DNA from: Panax quinquefolius
Taxonomy: Eukaryota > Streptophyta > Magnoliopsida > Apiales > Araliaceae
Reading direction: 5' to 3'
NCBI GenBank assembly: GCA_020205615.1
Contig: CM035170.1
Location: 27,313,568-27,377,567, forward strand
DNA length: 64,000 bases
Position 1 is the stretch's first letter, and each line of letters opens with the position of its first letter. Below the pieces are notes generated by a model. The model worked only from the letters and a program-made list of their open reading frames with translations. It was not told where the DNA came from and did not search any database. The position numbers were made by a program, and so were the translations under genes. This document shows, piece by piece, positions 10,521 to 22,857 of this stretch.

Positions 10521-10900
10521 ACCCACGTTAGAATCTTTATCCCGGCCCTAGCTTGATTGGCCTCTAACCAAAAGTTGGCCTTTCCCTTCATCATATAGGT
10601 TGCAAAGGCAACCTTCTGGGCCTCGTCGACATTTGCTATGATAAATGCCTTCTCGATTTCCTTCACCCACGTTTGGGCTTCGATAGGGTCCATAGTTCCT
10701 TTGAACTCCGGTGGACCCACGCTTTTAAAATCTTTAAGCGTAGTAGCTCGTGTTACACCATGATTTACAGGGATGTTAGCCCCTGTTCTATTAAACGCTG
10801 CTGTTAAAAGATTTATAAACTCCTGCATGGGGTTAACGGGACTTCCCTCCGGTTGATTTACGTTCGCACCTTGATTACGTGGTACTCTTCTTGGTGGCAT
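10521..10900 (-). pseudogene. Element A gag, N-terminal part
   Basis: Starts at ATG 10900 (MPPRRVPRNQG), the first Met after the leader and equivalent to the MSPRR start of B gag at 23244. It holds the retrotransposon capsid domain: FKSVGPPEFKGTMDPIEAQTWVKEIEKAF, then the Trp-rich FWLEANQARAG. After KILTW the reading frame runs into the E1 LTR at 10520; the capsid domain resumes at 2117. This half has no internal stop, so gag may have been intact when E1 arrived. Confidence 0.88.
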
Positions 10901-11327
10901 TTTGCTGTTACAATAAACAACACATTTCGTTATTATTTTTCATTTTCTGTTAGTTAGTTATTATTAAATTTTAAACAATAACTCAAACATTCATTACTCA
11001 ACATGTTCCGAAAAAAGACTTATATTGATTCATTGTAGTATAACACTACATCAATTACATTGCAAAGCCTAAGCTGATTACATTACTTTCCCGCAATTGC
11101 TTTCCAAAAATTGGGATTTACAAAAGACTACCCTTTATTATACAAAAGAGGGTTTTACGTCACTACTAGATACAAAATATTTACATATCTAAACTACTCT
11201 AGCCATTACTAGATCAAATTTGCCTTAAGGCATTCTCAAAATCCGCATTAGCAAGACCGGCGATAATATCACGGCTGATAGTATGTCGCGTCTTCCCTGT
11301 TTCTACGGGATAACCAGCTACCTGCTA
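10901..11327 (-). other. Element A leader between pre-gag ORF and gag
   Basis: Non-coding AT-rich leader with no domain on either strand. Related B has a shorter gap of 386 bases at the same place (22858-23243). Confidence 0.6.
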
Positions 11328-11825
11328 CTAGAAGTCCGTATGAGAACTTCTATGGATGTTGGACATTCTCCCTGTCTTTTGCTTCTTGGTCTTTAGCTCC
11401 CCTTTGAGCTCAAAGACCTCATGTTTCAGCTCATGGACCTTGTCCTTAGCCAAAACCCTCTCATCATGCTCCTGCTCCTACATGGACTCCACGTCTGTCT
11501 TATCTTCTATTACCGCCTAGAGCTCTGCTTTCAGCTCCTTAACCTCCTGACAGTAGTGAATGTTTTTATCCAATACTGACATGAAAAGTGACATCATTGA
11601 CTCCCCCGGAGCCATCTCTGCTGCTATAGCTACTGGGTTGAAGGACACCACCTCCACCTCTTCTTCTAGCATGCTGTCAAACACGGACATGAGGTCTAAG
11701 CTCTCTAGGTCTCCAGACTCAACCACTACTACCTCAGGATCTGCTGCTAGGGGGTTCGGTATGATCTCTATCTGATTAACCGACCCTTTATTGACTACAT
11801 GTACGTCTCTATTTTTTCCAGACAT
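11328..11825 (-). pseudogene. Element A pre-gag acidic coiled-coil ORF
   Basis: Sense frame between PBS and gag, ATG 11825 to TAG 11328 (165 codons), interrupted by TAG at 11517-11519 and once more in the next 50 bases. Both are consistent with CAG (Gln) to TAG. The N-terminal part is acidic (SMLEEEVEVVSF, VVVVESGDLESLDLMS). The C-terminal part is Glu/Lys-rich heptad-like sequence (KELKAEL, ERVLAKDKVHELKHEVFELK), likely coiled coil. Position and composition match the B ORF at 22214-22857. No enzymatic motif seen. The function is unknown; an accessory or structural protein is possible. Confidence 0.65.
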
Positions 11826-11987
11826 CTACAACAACACAAAAAGTTTGATTAGTACACGTCAGTAGAATAATAAAACACATAACATATATAATACATTTTT
11901 ATAGGGTTAATTTACATCTTTTATTCTTTGACTTTTCTTAAGGTTATGACTTAAGGTTTAAATCCCCCTTAAGTTTTATAACCTAAT

Positions 11988-12000
11988 GCTTTGATACCAA
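11988..12000 (-). other. Element A primer-binding site
   Basis: GCTTTGATACCAA (minus: TTGGTATCAAAGC), two bases from the LTR end at 12003; one mismatch to the initiator tRNA-Met site. Confidence 0.8.
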
Positions 12001-12002
12001 CC

Positions 12003-15000
12003 TGTGACGCCCCCAAATCCGAGTATCTTCCAACCCAACAAATGGTGCTACACGGTGCTACAGTTCACACAAACATTCAATTGAAATGCCTCAAAAGAAC
12101 GAATAATCTTATATATATTAAAAGAATATTAACATTCCCCAGGTTCTTTACAACCATTACATTTGTCCTTGTCATAATATCAAATAGCATTCTTACAAAA
12201 CTATACTATTACATAAGTAATTCTACGGGTTCGCCTTCGCCTTCCCTTTATCCTTGCAGGATCCATCGGTCCGTTCGATCTTAGCTACATTCATATGGTT
12301 CAAGCAAGAGTGAGCCTAACTAGCTTAGCAAGTACAACAATTCTAATAAAACTAGCATGTTTAAAATATAGGAATCGTATATCTTCAATATCTGGACAAT
12401 AGTTACGAAGTACTATTGATAATTCAAAATAGCACTTCTTTTCATTCAAAATGTTTTACAACAACAATATTCAGTAAAACATCAATTCCCGGTCCAAGAC
12501 CATGAGCATTTCATAAGTACTTTGAAAAGGACATCTCAAGACGAAGTCCGTAAGTCCCAAGATATAGCCATTACGAGCACGTCTAGGTGATCAGCCTATA
12601 GTACTCTATGTTGATCAACACTACATTCATTAAACGTTTATACGTTTAAGTTATGGCAACCTCATGTGCCTGTCGTTTGACGACCAAACAATTTGGCATA
12701 CTCAGTCTCCTTTTGAAAACCCCAACATTATTAGTTTGGTAAATCATTTCCTATACTTGAAAGATTAAAAGAAATCTAACATATCACAAGTCTAGCCGAA
12801 GGAATTGGCGTTGACTTCATCAGACATTAACTCATGCGAAGAATACATGATTCACAAAGCTTATCCAGATCGAACTGGAACAAGGGTTAGAGTACTTGCC
12901 TTTAGCGTCTGCTTACAGATATAACACGTGCACTTTAAGTCCTTAAGTCTCTACAGTAGATGATAATATCACATAGCATATTAGGTTATGAATAATCATA
13001 CATGGTTCCTAAAGAATCTTACCCTTCTTCTCAATCTAATTACATATTACATTTGTTATTATTGGTTTCGGCTTTCCGTTACGTCATTCTTACGTTCACA
13101 TGCAACTGACTTTCCTTAACCGTAAATGATCATACTTAAGGCTCAAATATGTTTTAACAATGTTACATTAAGATCTTTAGTGAAGTGTTAATCATTTACT
13201 ATTCATGCTAAACATGTAAACATTCTATACTATCTAAGTTTTAAGGCTGGCACTGCGGCGTCACACATTGGGCTAGAAGATTCGGACTTCCGACATGCAA
13301 GTGCATGAGTCTCCTTTATTTCTATACCGCTATGGGCGCCACTCCAAAGAGGGTTATGGCTTTTTCTCTAAAGCTCTAGGTCATGCCTGCAAGTTATTTG
13401 TTTTTGGTCAGGCCTTGGCGCTTCTCAGGCACTAGAAAACTTTGATAGATTTTTCAACTTATGAGATTCCCAAACTCGTAACTTCTTCGTTATAAGTTTG
13501 AATTGGCTCATTCAAGAGCCTACGGTTCACAAATCACATACTATACGTGTTCATGCAAGAATTTTATCTATTCAACTTCGCTTGCTAAAAATTCACCTAT
13601 TAGTTCATTTTTAACGAAAACGATAAACGTTCGTGAACGTTCAACGCTCGTTTCTTCGTTCTAAGTCGAAATCTGGTCATTTTTGAGTCTGCAACTCTAT
13701 AATGCCAAATACGACTTGTCTCCATCACAAAACAACGTTTTCGAGTTCAAACACAAAATCCGACTTCCATTCCGAGAATTTCACGGATTCGACGATTGTC
13801 ATCCAATCGTGTGAATTTCGGTAAAACTTCATTACTAACAATTTGTTCCTCATGCCAAATGGATTCATTTCATTATCTAGATATCTCAACCTACATATTA
13901 TAATAACTTATATTCAAATTAGATTATGGCTTATTTCTTATAAGTTCATAACTTAACAATTCTTCAATACAAGATTTTCATTTCCTTATGACTTATTCTT
14001 GAATTAAGTCCTTTATACAACATTCTTGCATCTTATGAATCATACTAACTTTATAAGGTAACAAATGAAAAGTTCATCATTGTTCTTCATAAGTTCATAG
14101 CTTATTTGGTTTTGAATTTCTTATTCCTTACTTATTCGGCTTAAGTCCATTAATTAACTATTTTGATAAGTTATTAACATACATGATCATTACTTCTCTA
14201 TCAAACTATCATGGTAGAGATAGAAGAATGTAGAACAAGAGTCTTACCCTTGATGAACTAGTTCTTCTTCTTCTTGGAAAAATCTAATCAATGGAAGTTA
14301 GCTTAAAAGTTCTTATTCTCTCTAACCAATAAGTTGTTTGACTTGGATGAAATAATAAACAACTAATGACTTCATATGCTTGCTATTTATAGAAGGGCTA
14401 AGGTTAGGGCATTCTAGTCATTAGGACATCCCACCTCCTTAACTCACCTCCTTACTATTCCTAACTTAAGCTCTAAGTAAACTTGCTCCCTACATAATTT
14501 GCTTGGCCACCACATAAAATTCTTGGTCTCCAATTCACCCATGGGTTGCACCATGGATTTTACTTTACCCATTGAATCATCCATTGGGCTTAGGCTCAAT
14601 TAATTAGATTATTTCTTGTGGGCTTGCATTAATTTAGTTTGGGCTTCATATTATTAACCACTTAGCTTAACATTAATCCCACATAGGTTTACACCTTTAT
14701 TCATATTGGAATTGTTCTTCATATAAAATCCACCATTCCATTTCATTAGACTTAATACCTAACATTCTAAAATTAAGTCCACATGCGAAATATTACGTTT
14801 TCCATACTTAGATTATTATTACATAATCTATCTTGCCTCGATATTATGACGTTACGTATTTCTCGGAAGTTGAAAAATAATTCCCGAGTGATAAACGATG
14901 AATAGTTTTTTTCATAAAATTTCTCAGAAAGCTTTTATTTTCGTCTTAGAAATTCAAACACTTTAATTCCCTCACGTAGTTAAAATACTACGATGTTCCG

Positions 15001-15126
15001 ACGTTTCTAGGTTATAGAACGACATCCGTCCTATTAACACATTATAATAACAAATAATATTATTTTATTCATTATTTAATTCTTTCAAGTATTTTACAAA
15101 GGATATAAAATTTCTTGGTCGTTACA
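12003..15126 (-). repeat. Element A 5' LTR (3124 bp)
   Basis: TGTGACGCCCCCAAATCC...GGTCGTTACA in plus orientation. The element-strand end, GATTTGGGGGCGTCACAGG, resembles the B LTR end (GATTTGGGGGTGTCACAGG at 22007), but the rest is a different family. A TATA box (TATAAATAG, minus) is at 14383-14391. No second LTR of this kind is in the window because A is truncated at its 3' end. Confidence 0.85.
12285..14247 (-). other. Predicted leader intron, element A LTR
   Basis: Minus-strand donor CAAGG|GTAAGAC lies about 135 bases past the TATA box. The acceptor AATGTAG|CTAAGAT aligns with the B acceptor TTGCAG|CTAAGGT. Intron length would be 1963 bases, close to 1918 in B, although the intron sequences differ. 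Confidence 0.4.
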
Positions 15127-15655
15127 ACATCACCCATCTTGAGTCGCCAAAATCTTTGTAAAAAATTCAAATACAACTTAATTATACAAATATCGTGTAA
15201 AATACGACAAAACATAAGCAGAGAGTTTTAGTACCAATATTGTCTTCTAGACGGTATTAAAACTCAAATGGAGTCCTTATTACATTTATTATCACACGAT
15301 TTTACTGAATAGTAAGGACTACTAATGCAAACATCTGGACCGTCACTCCGTTCCGCGACTAGTCCCAGCTATATTCTCATTTCCTGAAGAGAATAATGAA
15401 AGAAAAGGGTGAGCTCAACTAGCCCAGTAAGAAATATTATGACTAAGATAATGCAGAATAAATTATCGTTAGCCTTCAACAGTGTTAAACTGATAAAATA
15501 CAATAAACATCTAGTTTAACTGCAGCGAAACAAATAATCCATTAGAAGAGTCAAGTAGAGCATGATATCTACTATCTTCTATGATTTAAAAAGGTTTTTT
15601 TATCAACTTTATCGCTGAGACTCAGCTTAATAAATAAACCACGACCAAGGATATT
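15127..15655 (-). repeat. LTR fragment of the G family
   Basis: Begins ACATCACCCATCTTGAGTCG, lacking the usual first 20 or so bases. On the minus strand it matches the last 500 bases of G (45670-46165), including the tRNA-proximal TCTAGAAGAC region and the GAGCTCA-pyrimidine tract. It is bounded by A's LTR on the left and by the start of D at 15656. Confidence 0.7.
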
Positions 15656-17132
15656 TGTAAGACCCCAACTTTTTTAATGAATAAAATCAAATTTCCTCTA
15701 TTTATTATTGTGAATAATAAGGTGTTAAATTGATATAATGTTTTGGTTATGGGTGAAATGTGCAAATTTTAAAAAATAAGCAAGTGGTTATAAAATAATC
15801 ATTTTTGTCGGGGAATATTCATGTTGTCGTGGAATATTCGTACGACGGCACAGCTATTTGTGGGCCCTATAACGGAAAAAGGTCGGATGAAGAAAACAAC
15901 AAGTTTGAGTTTTTATAAATAACGGCGTAGTTGTTACCGTTAACACTCTTGGAATACCCGGTGGTTAAAATACGATGAATACGCTTGGTGCACACGAAAG
16001 CACACTCTATCTGTATTACAGATATTTTTAAATTATTGATTCTTACGTAAGAAGGCACTACTCAATAATTGTTACGATAATTACCGCTCAATATTTTATT
16101 TTATTGATTCAATAATTCTTTGCGTTGATATTTTATATTATTGTTGTTCAATAATTGTCAACGCACAATATCTCCATTATCGATCAATAATTCATATTTT
16201 TGAATAATATTGTTAGATAGTATTATTGGCAATGTCTAAGAAGTTCGCATCAGGAAAGGGTTTGGTCACCTAATTGCGCCTAATAAGGAGAAATCCTTAT
16301 TAGAAAGCCCCCTCTTTCCTAGGAACGACCTGGTTGTCATAATTGTGATTCTGTAATATTATTTGTGAATAATTAATTATTGATTTATATGATAAGAAAA
16401 TATTTATTTTATGTGGATATAAATGATGGATATATTTATTGTGGTTATAAAGGAAGGAATTAATGTTGAGGTATTTTATCAGTATTTTGACGGAATGGAA
16501 GTTTTTAAAATCGTCCGTATGGGGATTTCAGTCATTTTTCGTTTGAAATTTGGAAAAACTTAAACTTACAAAGTTGTAGAGAATTAATTTCCTATGGAAA
16601 GCACATGAGATTTAAATTTTTCTGATAAAAGGGCTATTTATTATGAATTGTTGAAGTTTCGGAAAAAAAATGTTTTTATTAAAAATATAGTGGGCCCCAC
16701 TTTTAGTTGGTGAGTAATGAAATGTGCTTGAATTTATTTTCAAAAGTGGTGGGCTTGAATAGTAGCAGGTAAAGCCATCAGGTAGCAGGTTAGTCTGCTA
16801 GGGCGTTCTAAGCATTTTCCTATAAATAGGGTGCTTAGTTATAATTGAAAATCACACCATAAACAAGTTTTCTATCTTTCTCTCTCTATATTATCGAGCG
16901 TATTTTGTGAGAATTTGGATACTTCGTGAGTTGCTATTCATCAGTTCAAGTTTCCTTCAGCCTTATACCGATATTCCGATCAGAAGTGCTGATATTTTGA
17001 GGTAAGGGATGTTATTTTCTTCCTAATGATGTTATTCTTTCAATATCATTATACCGAAATATTGGTATGAATTTTATTGTGGAATTTCTACCATTTTGTG
17101 TCGGGGTTACTATTCACGTATACGACACTATT
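15656..17132 (+). repeat. Element D 5' LTR, first part
   Basis: Starts TGTAAGACCCCAACTTTTTT. It holds GAATATTC palindromes at 15813 and 15832, a U3 dyad block at 16285-16318, a TATA box at 16821-16829 and a donor (TTTTGAG|GTAAGGG) at 17002. It is cut by C at 17132, with TSD CTATT at 17128-17132 and 60293-60297, and continues at 60298. D's own left TSD would be ATATT (15651-15655). Confidence 0.88.
16285..16318. promoter_or_regulatory. Conserved U3 dyad pair
   Basis: Two adjacent inverted repeats: AAGGA-GAAA-TCCTT (16285-16298) and GAAAG-CCCCCT-CTTTC (16303-16318). The block recurs in the LTRs of C (59618-59651, reversed), G (near 34360-34395), H and E1. Confidence 0.5.
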
Positions 17133-18933
17133 TGTGACGCCCCCAAAATAGGTATACATCACTCATTCTTAGTCGTCAAATACATGCTATAGAAACAAAT
17201 ACAACTTTAGTAATACAATTGTCGTACAAAATACAACAACACATATACTGTGAGTTTGAATACAACTATTGTCTAATAGAGAGTATACAAACTCAAAAGG
17301 AGTCCTCGTTACAAATATTGATACACTATTTTACAAAATAGTGAGGACTACTAAAACAACTATCTTGAATTATCACTCCATACCCTGGCTAGTTCCTGCT
17401 AAATTATCTCCTCCTGAGAAGAACAATGGAACAAAAAGGAAAAGGGTGAGCTCAACTAGCCCAGCAAAGAATATTATGACTAAGATAATATACAACAAAT
17501 TATCATTAGTCTTCAACAGAGAATAATTTGATAAAATATAATAGACAACAAGTTTTAGATCAAAAACTGCAACGGAAATAACAATCCATTAGAAGAGTCA
17601 AGTAGAGAATGAGTTCTACTATCTTCTAAGATTTAAAAGTTCATCATCAATATTTTATCCCTGTAACAACAATCAATATATATCTTGAATCAAATATTCA
17701 TCTTTGCACTACAGGCCAAAGATATTCATTTGTATCACCAATTGGTCATGTTCATCTCAACACATGTTCATCTACGGGCCAAAGATATTCATTAGGTAAT
17801 CATTCATCTTTGCACTACAGGCCAAAGATATTCATTAGGTAATCATTCATCTTTGCACTACATGCCAAAGATATTCAGTTGTATCACCATTTAGGACTGA
17901 GGATGATGAAAATATCTTAAAGAAAACGAATCAAGTGAGATAAAAGAAAAATATTAGGGATTCATATTACAGTTTTATTCAAGTTCAATAATACTCCATA
18001 ATAACCAATTTTGAAATAGAATTCAAAAATAAAGATCAAAACATGGTTACAATCAAAGATAGTAACCATAATAGACATCTTGGATAAAAAGAAGAAAATT
18101 TCATTTTTTTGATGAATAGTGTCGTATACGTGAATAGTAACCCCGACACAAAAAGTTCCAAATTTGATAAAAAAAAAAGTTCAAAATAATATTTCGGCAT
18201 AATGATATTGAAAGAAATAATATCATATATGAAGAAAATAACATCCCTCACCTCAAAATAACAATATTTCTGATCGGAATATTGGATGTAAAGCCGAAGA
18301 AAACTTGCACTGAATAGCAACTCTCAAAGTATCTAAATACTCACAAAAATACGCTCGACAATATAGAGAGAAAGAAAACTTGTTTCTAGTGTGATTTTCA
18401 ATTCTAACTTAAGCGTCTATTTATAGGAAAATGCTAGAACGCCAAAGGAGACTAAAATAATAAAATATTATTATTTTTAAAATCAATTCTACGCACCAAG
18501 CAAGACCAGCCACCAGCATGGCAATTCTGAAAAAATTTCAGCAACCCACATGTTTTAGAAAATCAAAAGTGGGTCCCACCCAATTTTAATAAAAATCATT
18601 TTATTTTCCGAAACTTCAGTAATTCATAGAAAATAGCACGTTTATCAGAATAATACAAATTTTATGTCCATTCCACACGAAATTGAATTCTCTACAACTT
18701 TGTAGCTTTGAGTTTTTCCAAATTCTAAACAGAAAATATACGAAAGCCACAAACGGATGATTTTTAATACCTCCATTCTGACAAAATACTGATAAAACAC
18801 CTCAACATTAATTCCTTCATTTATAACCACAAAAAATAAATATATCCATCGTTTATAACCGCATAAAATAAATATTTCCTTATCATATAAATCAATAATT
18901 AATTATTCACAAATAATATTACAGAATCGCAAT
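17133..18933 (-). repeat. Element C 3' LTR, first part
   Basis: TGTGACGCCCCCAAAATAGG start; TATA box (minus) at 18417-18425. Donor at 18251 (GTGAGG) and acceptor at 17414 (TTCTTCTCAG|GAGG) define a predicted intron of 838 bases. Hairpin units lie at 17700-17872, one of them with an internal deletion near 17771. Split by B at 18933; GCAAT (18929-18933) is duplicated at 52323. Confidence 0.9.
17700..17872. repeat. Hairpin minisatellite, element C 3' LTR
   Basis: Intact ATCTTTG/CAAAGAT units at 17700-17723, 17806-17829 and 17849-17872, with a unit near 17770 missing TTGCACT. Loops are CACTACAGGC or CACTACATGC. Confidence 0.8.
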
Positions 18934-19785
18934 TGTTACATTCTAGAATTTTAAATTATAATATTAAATATTTATTAATTTATATAAGTATTTAAGGGAT
19001 ATGTTTATTGTTGAATAAATAATTGTTCAATTTGAGTTGATGTGGTTTAGTTAATTATTTGTTGAATAAATAATTAAGGAGCTAAGAAAATTAATTGTTA
19101 TGAGATTATATACTAATTTAATTTAATAATTAAGTTAGAGAGCTAATAATGATTAAATGAATTATAATATTTTAATTAGAATTTGTAATTAAAATAAGGT
19201 GTTAGTTAGTTAAATAAATTTATAATTATAAAGAAAATTATAATTACGTGGGAATGATTTATTTGTTAAAGTAATTTAATAGATTAGCATTTGAATTGAT
19301 TAAATTGATTATTTAATTTATTAGAAGTGTGACAAATAATATTGCTATAAAGGAGTTATTAAAATAAATTAAAGGAGTTTAATTCAGTTTTTCCCAAACA
19401 AGGCCTAATGTCTATTAAGTCTTTATTCTATTTGTGTTTTTTCCAAACAAGACATAAGGATTAATTGATTATATTTTAGTGGTTAGCCAAACAAGACTTA
19501 TGACTTTTGATTTTCAAATAAAACATAACTGATATATGTTATATCTATATTTATATTATATCATTAGTATATATTATTACTATATACATTATATTATTCT
19601 ACGTATGTTAGAAGAGAAAAGAAAGACTCAATTGAAGAAAAGAGAGAAAAGAAGAAGAAGAATACAGATAAAATTGAGAAAACTCTAGAGAGAAAGTGAG
19701 TGATTTCTAACAGGTTTTTGAGAAAGGAATTGGGGAAAAGAAGCTTGATAATCAAAAGGATAGCCATCATCTTCTTAAATCAAAG

Positions 19786-19873
19786 GTAGGATATTAATCC
19801 TCGTAGTTTATTTTAAAGTTTAGTTTTCCTCTTCCAAAAAGTCTCTGTAAAATAATTTTAAAAAGATGAATTG

Positions 19874-19905
<32 letters not shown>

Positions 19906-21703
19906 CTTTATATGATAATTATTTGTAAAAGGTTGTTTCATGAGTTTATATATGATTATAGAGAAGTTAAGTCATGTATGTATGTAATTTGTGAAGAAAA
20001 CCATATTACAGTGTTTATATGAAAATATATGAGTATGGCTTAGTTTAAAATGAAATTAAGGTTGATTAGTTGTTAAATTGATAAATTGACTATTGAATTT
20101 GATATAGTATGTATAATCATAACTATGGTATTTTGAATTTACTATTTTGATTGAAAAATAAAATCACAGTGTTGATTTTCAATAAAAATGTCAAAAATAG
20201 AGTTTTTGCCAAAAACATTGAAATTGGGTGTTGTAAATTTGATGTTTACATTATTTTATGGGTAGAATCATGTTAGGAGTCTTTACAATATGTTTACATG
20301 AAGTCTCTATATGAATTACTTGTTAATTAGCTTGTTAGATTGGAGCTTGTAGGCCAATTTGGCTTTTTGTTCATGCTGTTGCTGAGCTTGGTCGTCGAAT
20401 TCTGGAGTTTGGCACCGCAATGTGGCCCAAACAAGTGTGAGTTTTCACATACAATGCCCATTTCGGCATAAGCATGGCGGCGCCAACTACTGATGTAAAT
20501 TGTGGCAGCCGCAGCCATGAAAGTTAGCGAGAATGGTCTGACAGTTTTAGTTTATTACACAAATTTTGAAAACAAATGTTATGTGTTAATAATAGGACAG
20601 TTAAATGATGATTTCAGTAGTATTAAACTATGAATGAGCATGTTATCAAGGGTTATCTAGTATAAACATAGTTTGATTATGTGAATTGGTAATTTAACCA
20701 AATGATGTATATAGTTGTTTGTATAGATATAAAGGTTGGTAATGACTAATTATGTCATGATGACATATATATAGGGTATTGAGATTCAAGTGGTAAGGGT
20801 TAGCTTGTGCTAAAGGAAAGTTCTCTAACTCAAAAACTTCATTCTGCGAGTTTAATTTTGTTGAGTACATTATTGTTTTTAATTCAATTGCAATTACACA
20901 AGTGGCTAACTCTACATTTTCGTAGAGCTAGATGGTTTATTTTTGAGAAAGCTCTTGTATCTAATTGTTCATAAGGATGCAAGCATTCTAATTCGTATAT
21001 TTAGGATTGAGCAAGTTTCTTTAATATGTTACTTGCTATTTAGCATGCAAATCACTATATTCTAATATTCTAGTGTTGAACAACTTTATCGTTCAAATTA
21101 TTATTCATTATGCATGCTTGGTATCCAATTCTCAATAAACTTTGACTTAATATTGTTCAAAGCAAATTATGATATGATTATTCAATGTTTATGCCATTAA
21201 AGTATTCCTAAAACATGATGTTAATTTACAAATATCAATTAAGTTATGATTATTCAATAGCATACAGTTATTTCTTTTGTATTCAACTAATCCTTAGTTG
21301 ATGACCGTTGAATTCTAAATTACCCTGTAATGTGTCCAAACCAAACTTACTTTGGTGCGGACTTGTATTCTAAATACTGAGATGAACAACTCTTTTATTA
21401 TTGGTTTACGCTTAGCGTTGAAATGGTTGTGCACAATACATTATACGAAGGGTTGATCCCCCTAAGTACATGGAGTCCTTATAGTCTTCTGACTATTAAA
21501 GTTAAAGTTGAAAGATTACTTATAATTGTGGACATGATTCGTGGTCAATAGACCCTCAGTAGTATGTTTAAAAATGTTAATAGAACTATCATTCAGTTCT
21601 ATTGAGCTTATTTCTAGAAAATGTTGTAATGTTGTAAATTTATTCATTCTTATTTCAAGTGAGCCTTGTTTGCTCACTCTTGCATATTAAATACTTATTG
21701 CAG
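19786..21703 (+). other. Predicted leader intron, element B 5' LTR
   Basis: Donor ATCAAAG|GTAGGAT and acceptor ATACTTATTGCAG|CTAAGG. The same sites occur in the 3' LTR (50075 and 52018). The donor follows a purine-rich GAAGAAAAGAGAG stretch, as expected for a transcribed leader. Confidence 0.4.
19875..19904. repeat. (TA)15 microsatellite
   Basis: Uninterrupted TA dinucleotide run. The homologous run in the other B LTR (50165-50183) is shorter, so length changed after insertion. Confidence 0.95.
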
Positions 21704-22009
21704 CTAAGGTTGAGAAGGTTAATGAACCTACTACTAGCAAAGGAAAGGGAAAAATGTACAAGTGATGAAGACTTGTAATTTTATTTTATCGTTATAGACT
21801 TTTGAATGATGTAATAACTTAATTTCCGCATTTGAATGATTGTAATTAAGGTTAGATAACCTGGGAGATTTTTATTTGAGTTTAATCCTGTATGGGCAGG
21901 TTTTTATTATTCAATTTTATTATGATTGGGTAGTTAGAAATGAATGTTTTGATTAAGTGAACACCAAATCTTGAGGAAATGAAGTACCAGGATTTGGGGG
22001 TGTCACAGG

Positions 22010-22022
22010 TTGGTATCAAAGC
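22010..22022 (+). other. Element B primer-binding site
   Basis: TTGGTATCAAAGC, two bases after the 5' LTR; initiator tRNA-Met type with one mismatch. Confidence 0.85.
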
Positions 22023-22213
22023 TTTAGGTTATGAACCTTAGGTGGGGAAAAGCCTTAGGAAGTAACCTTTGAAAAAAATAGTGGAGATAACTCTTATCGA
22101 GTTTTAAGGAAGAAGTAATAAAACACTTATGTGCTTATGTGTTTATAGTCATGTACTCGTGAGTGTCGAGTAGTAATGATTAATAATTAAAACTTTAAAA
22201 CTTTGTTGTCAGG

Positions 22214-22857
22214 ATGACTAATGTCGAAGAATCCAGTCAGGCTAGGGAGGAGGGACCTCAAATGCCTATAGAGGAGGAGCCTCGCGACATTCAGGCAGTT
22301 TGGGAACAACTACTACCACGGGAGTCAGCCCCGTTGGTCACAGTAGTTGAAGATGAGGATGATGACGTGGAAACAGATGAGGAGAATCCCATTGAGTTGC
22401 CACAGGAGGATGAGGATGACGAGGACGAGAAGGAGGAGGCTCCATTAACCTCGATGGTTGTTCGTATGTACGATGAAGTCTACGACCGTAACGTGGAACT
22501 TCAGGATACAGTTGAGGAGTTGCAGGAGATAGTAGCTGAACAACAAACTGCAATGACACAAAGAGACGGCGAGTTCCAGCATCGTGAAGAACGACTGACA
22601 AATGTCGAGGAGAAACTAGTACAGACTGAAGGAGAGAAAGAAAACTGATCGAAGTGGTCGCTGAACTAAAGAACAAGTTGAGAGAAGAAGCTGCTAAGAG
22701 GGAAAAAGCTGAAGATGCTTACGAGGAAGCTTTTCAACGAACCAGATTAGCAGCAAGAGACGCACAAGCAAAGAGGATGAAGATGGAAGAGATGGATAAA
22801 GTATTTAACACCGCAATTAATCGAGCTCAAGATCGGGTCATGGGATATCCGATTTAG
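22214..22857 (+). pseudogene. Element B pre-gag acidic coiled-coil ORF
   Basis: Starts at ATG 22214, about 190 bases after the PBS, and would encode about 214 residues. A frameshift near 22640 separates 22214-22648 from the rest (to 22857). Residues 40-80 are a run of Glu/Asp (EDEDDDVETDEENP, EDEDDEDEKEE). From residue 95 onward it is Glu/Gln/Lys-rich with heptad spacing (LQDTVEELQEIVAEQQ, then ELKNKLREEAAKREKAEDAY), typical of a long coiled coil. No enzyme motif seen. It precedes gag by 386 bases and shares layout with the ORF of A. Role unknown; the extra ORFs upstream of gag in Ogre elements are an analogy only. Confidence 0.7.

Larger units (their letters stand above)
18934..22007 (+). 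repeat. Element B 5' LTR (3074 bp)
   Basis: TGTTACATTCTAG...GGGGGTGTCACA, very AT-rich. Over the first 450 aligned bases I count about 11 substitutions against the 3' LTR. It contains a (TA)15 microsatellite at 19875-19904; the partner LTR has about nine or ten units. A 120-base block near 20395-20520 differs from the partner at 50690-50830, suggesting local rearrangement or gene conversion. Confidence 0.92.

Noticed and set aside
22010..22022. tRNA-like TTGGTATCAAAGC motifs as possible tRNA genes
   Set aside because: Only 13-15 bases match the 3' end of initiator tRNA-Met and each lies beside an LTR end, so they are primer-binding sites.
22338..22676. 112-codon minus-strand ORF opposite the pre-gag ORF
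   Set aside because: Shadow of the acidic, GA-rich sense sequence.
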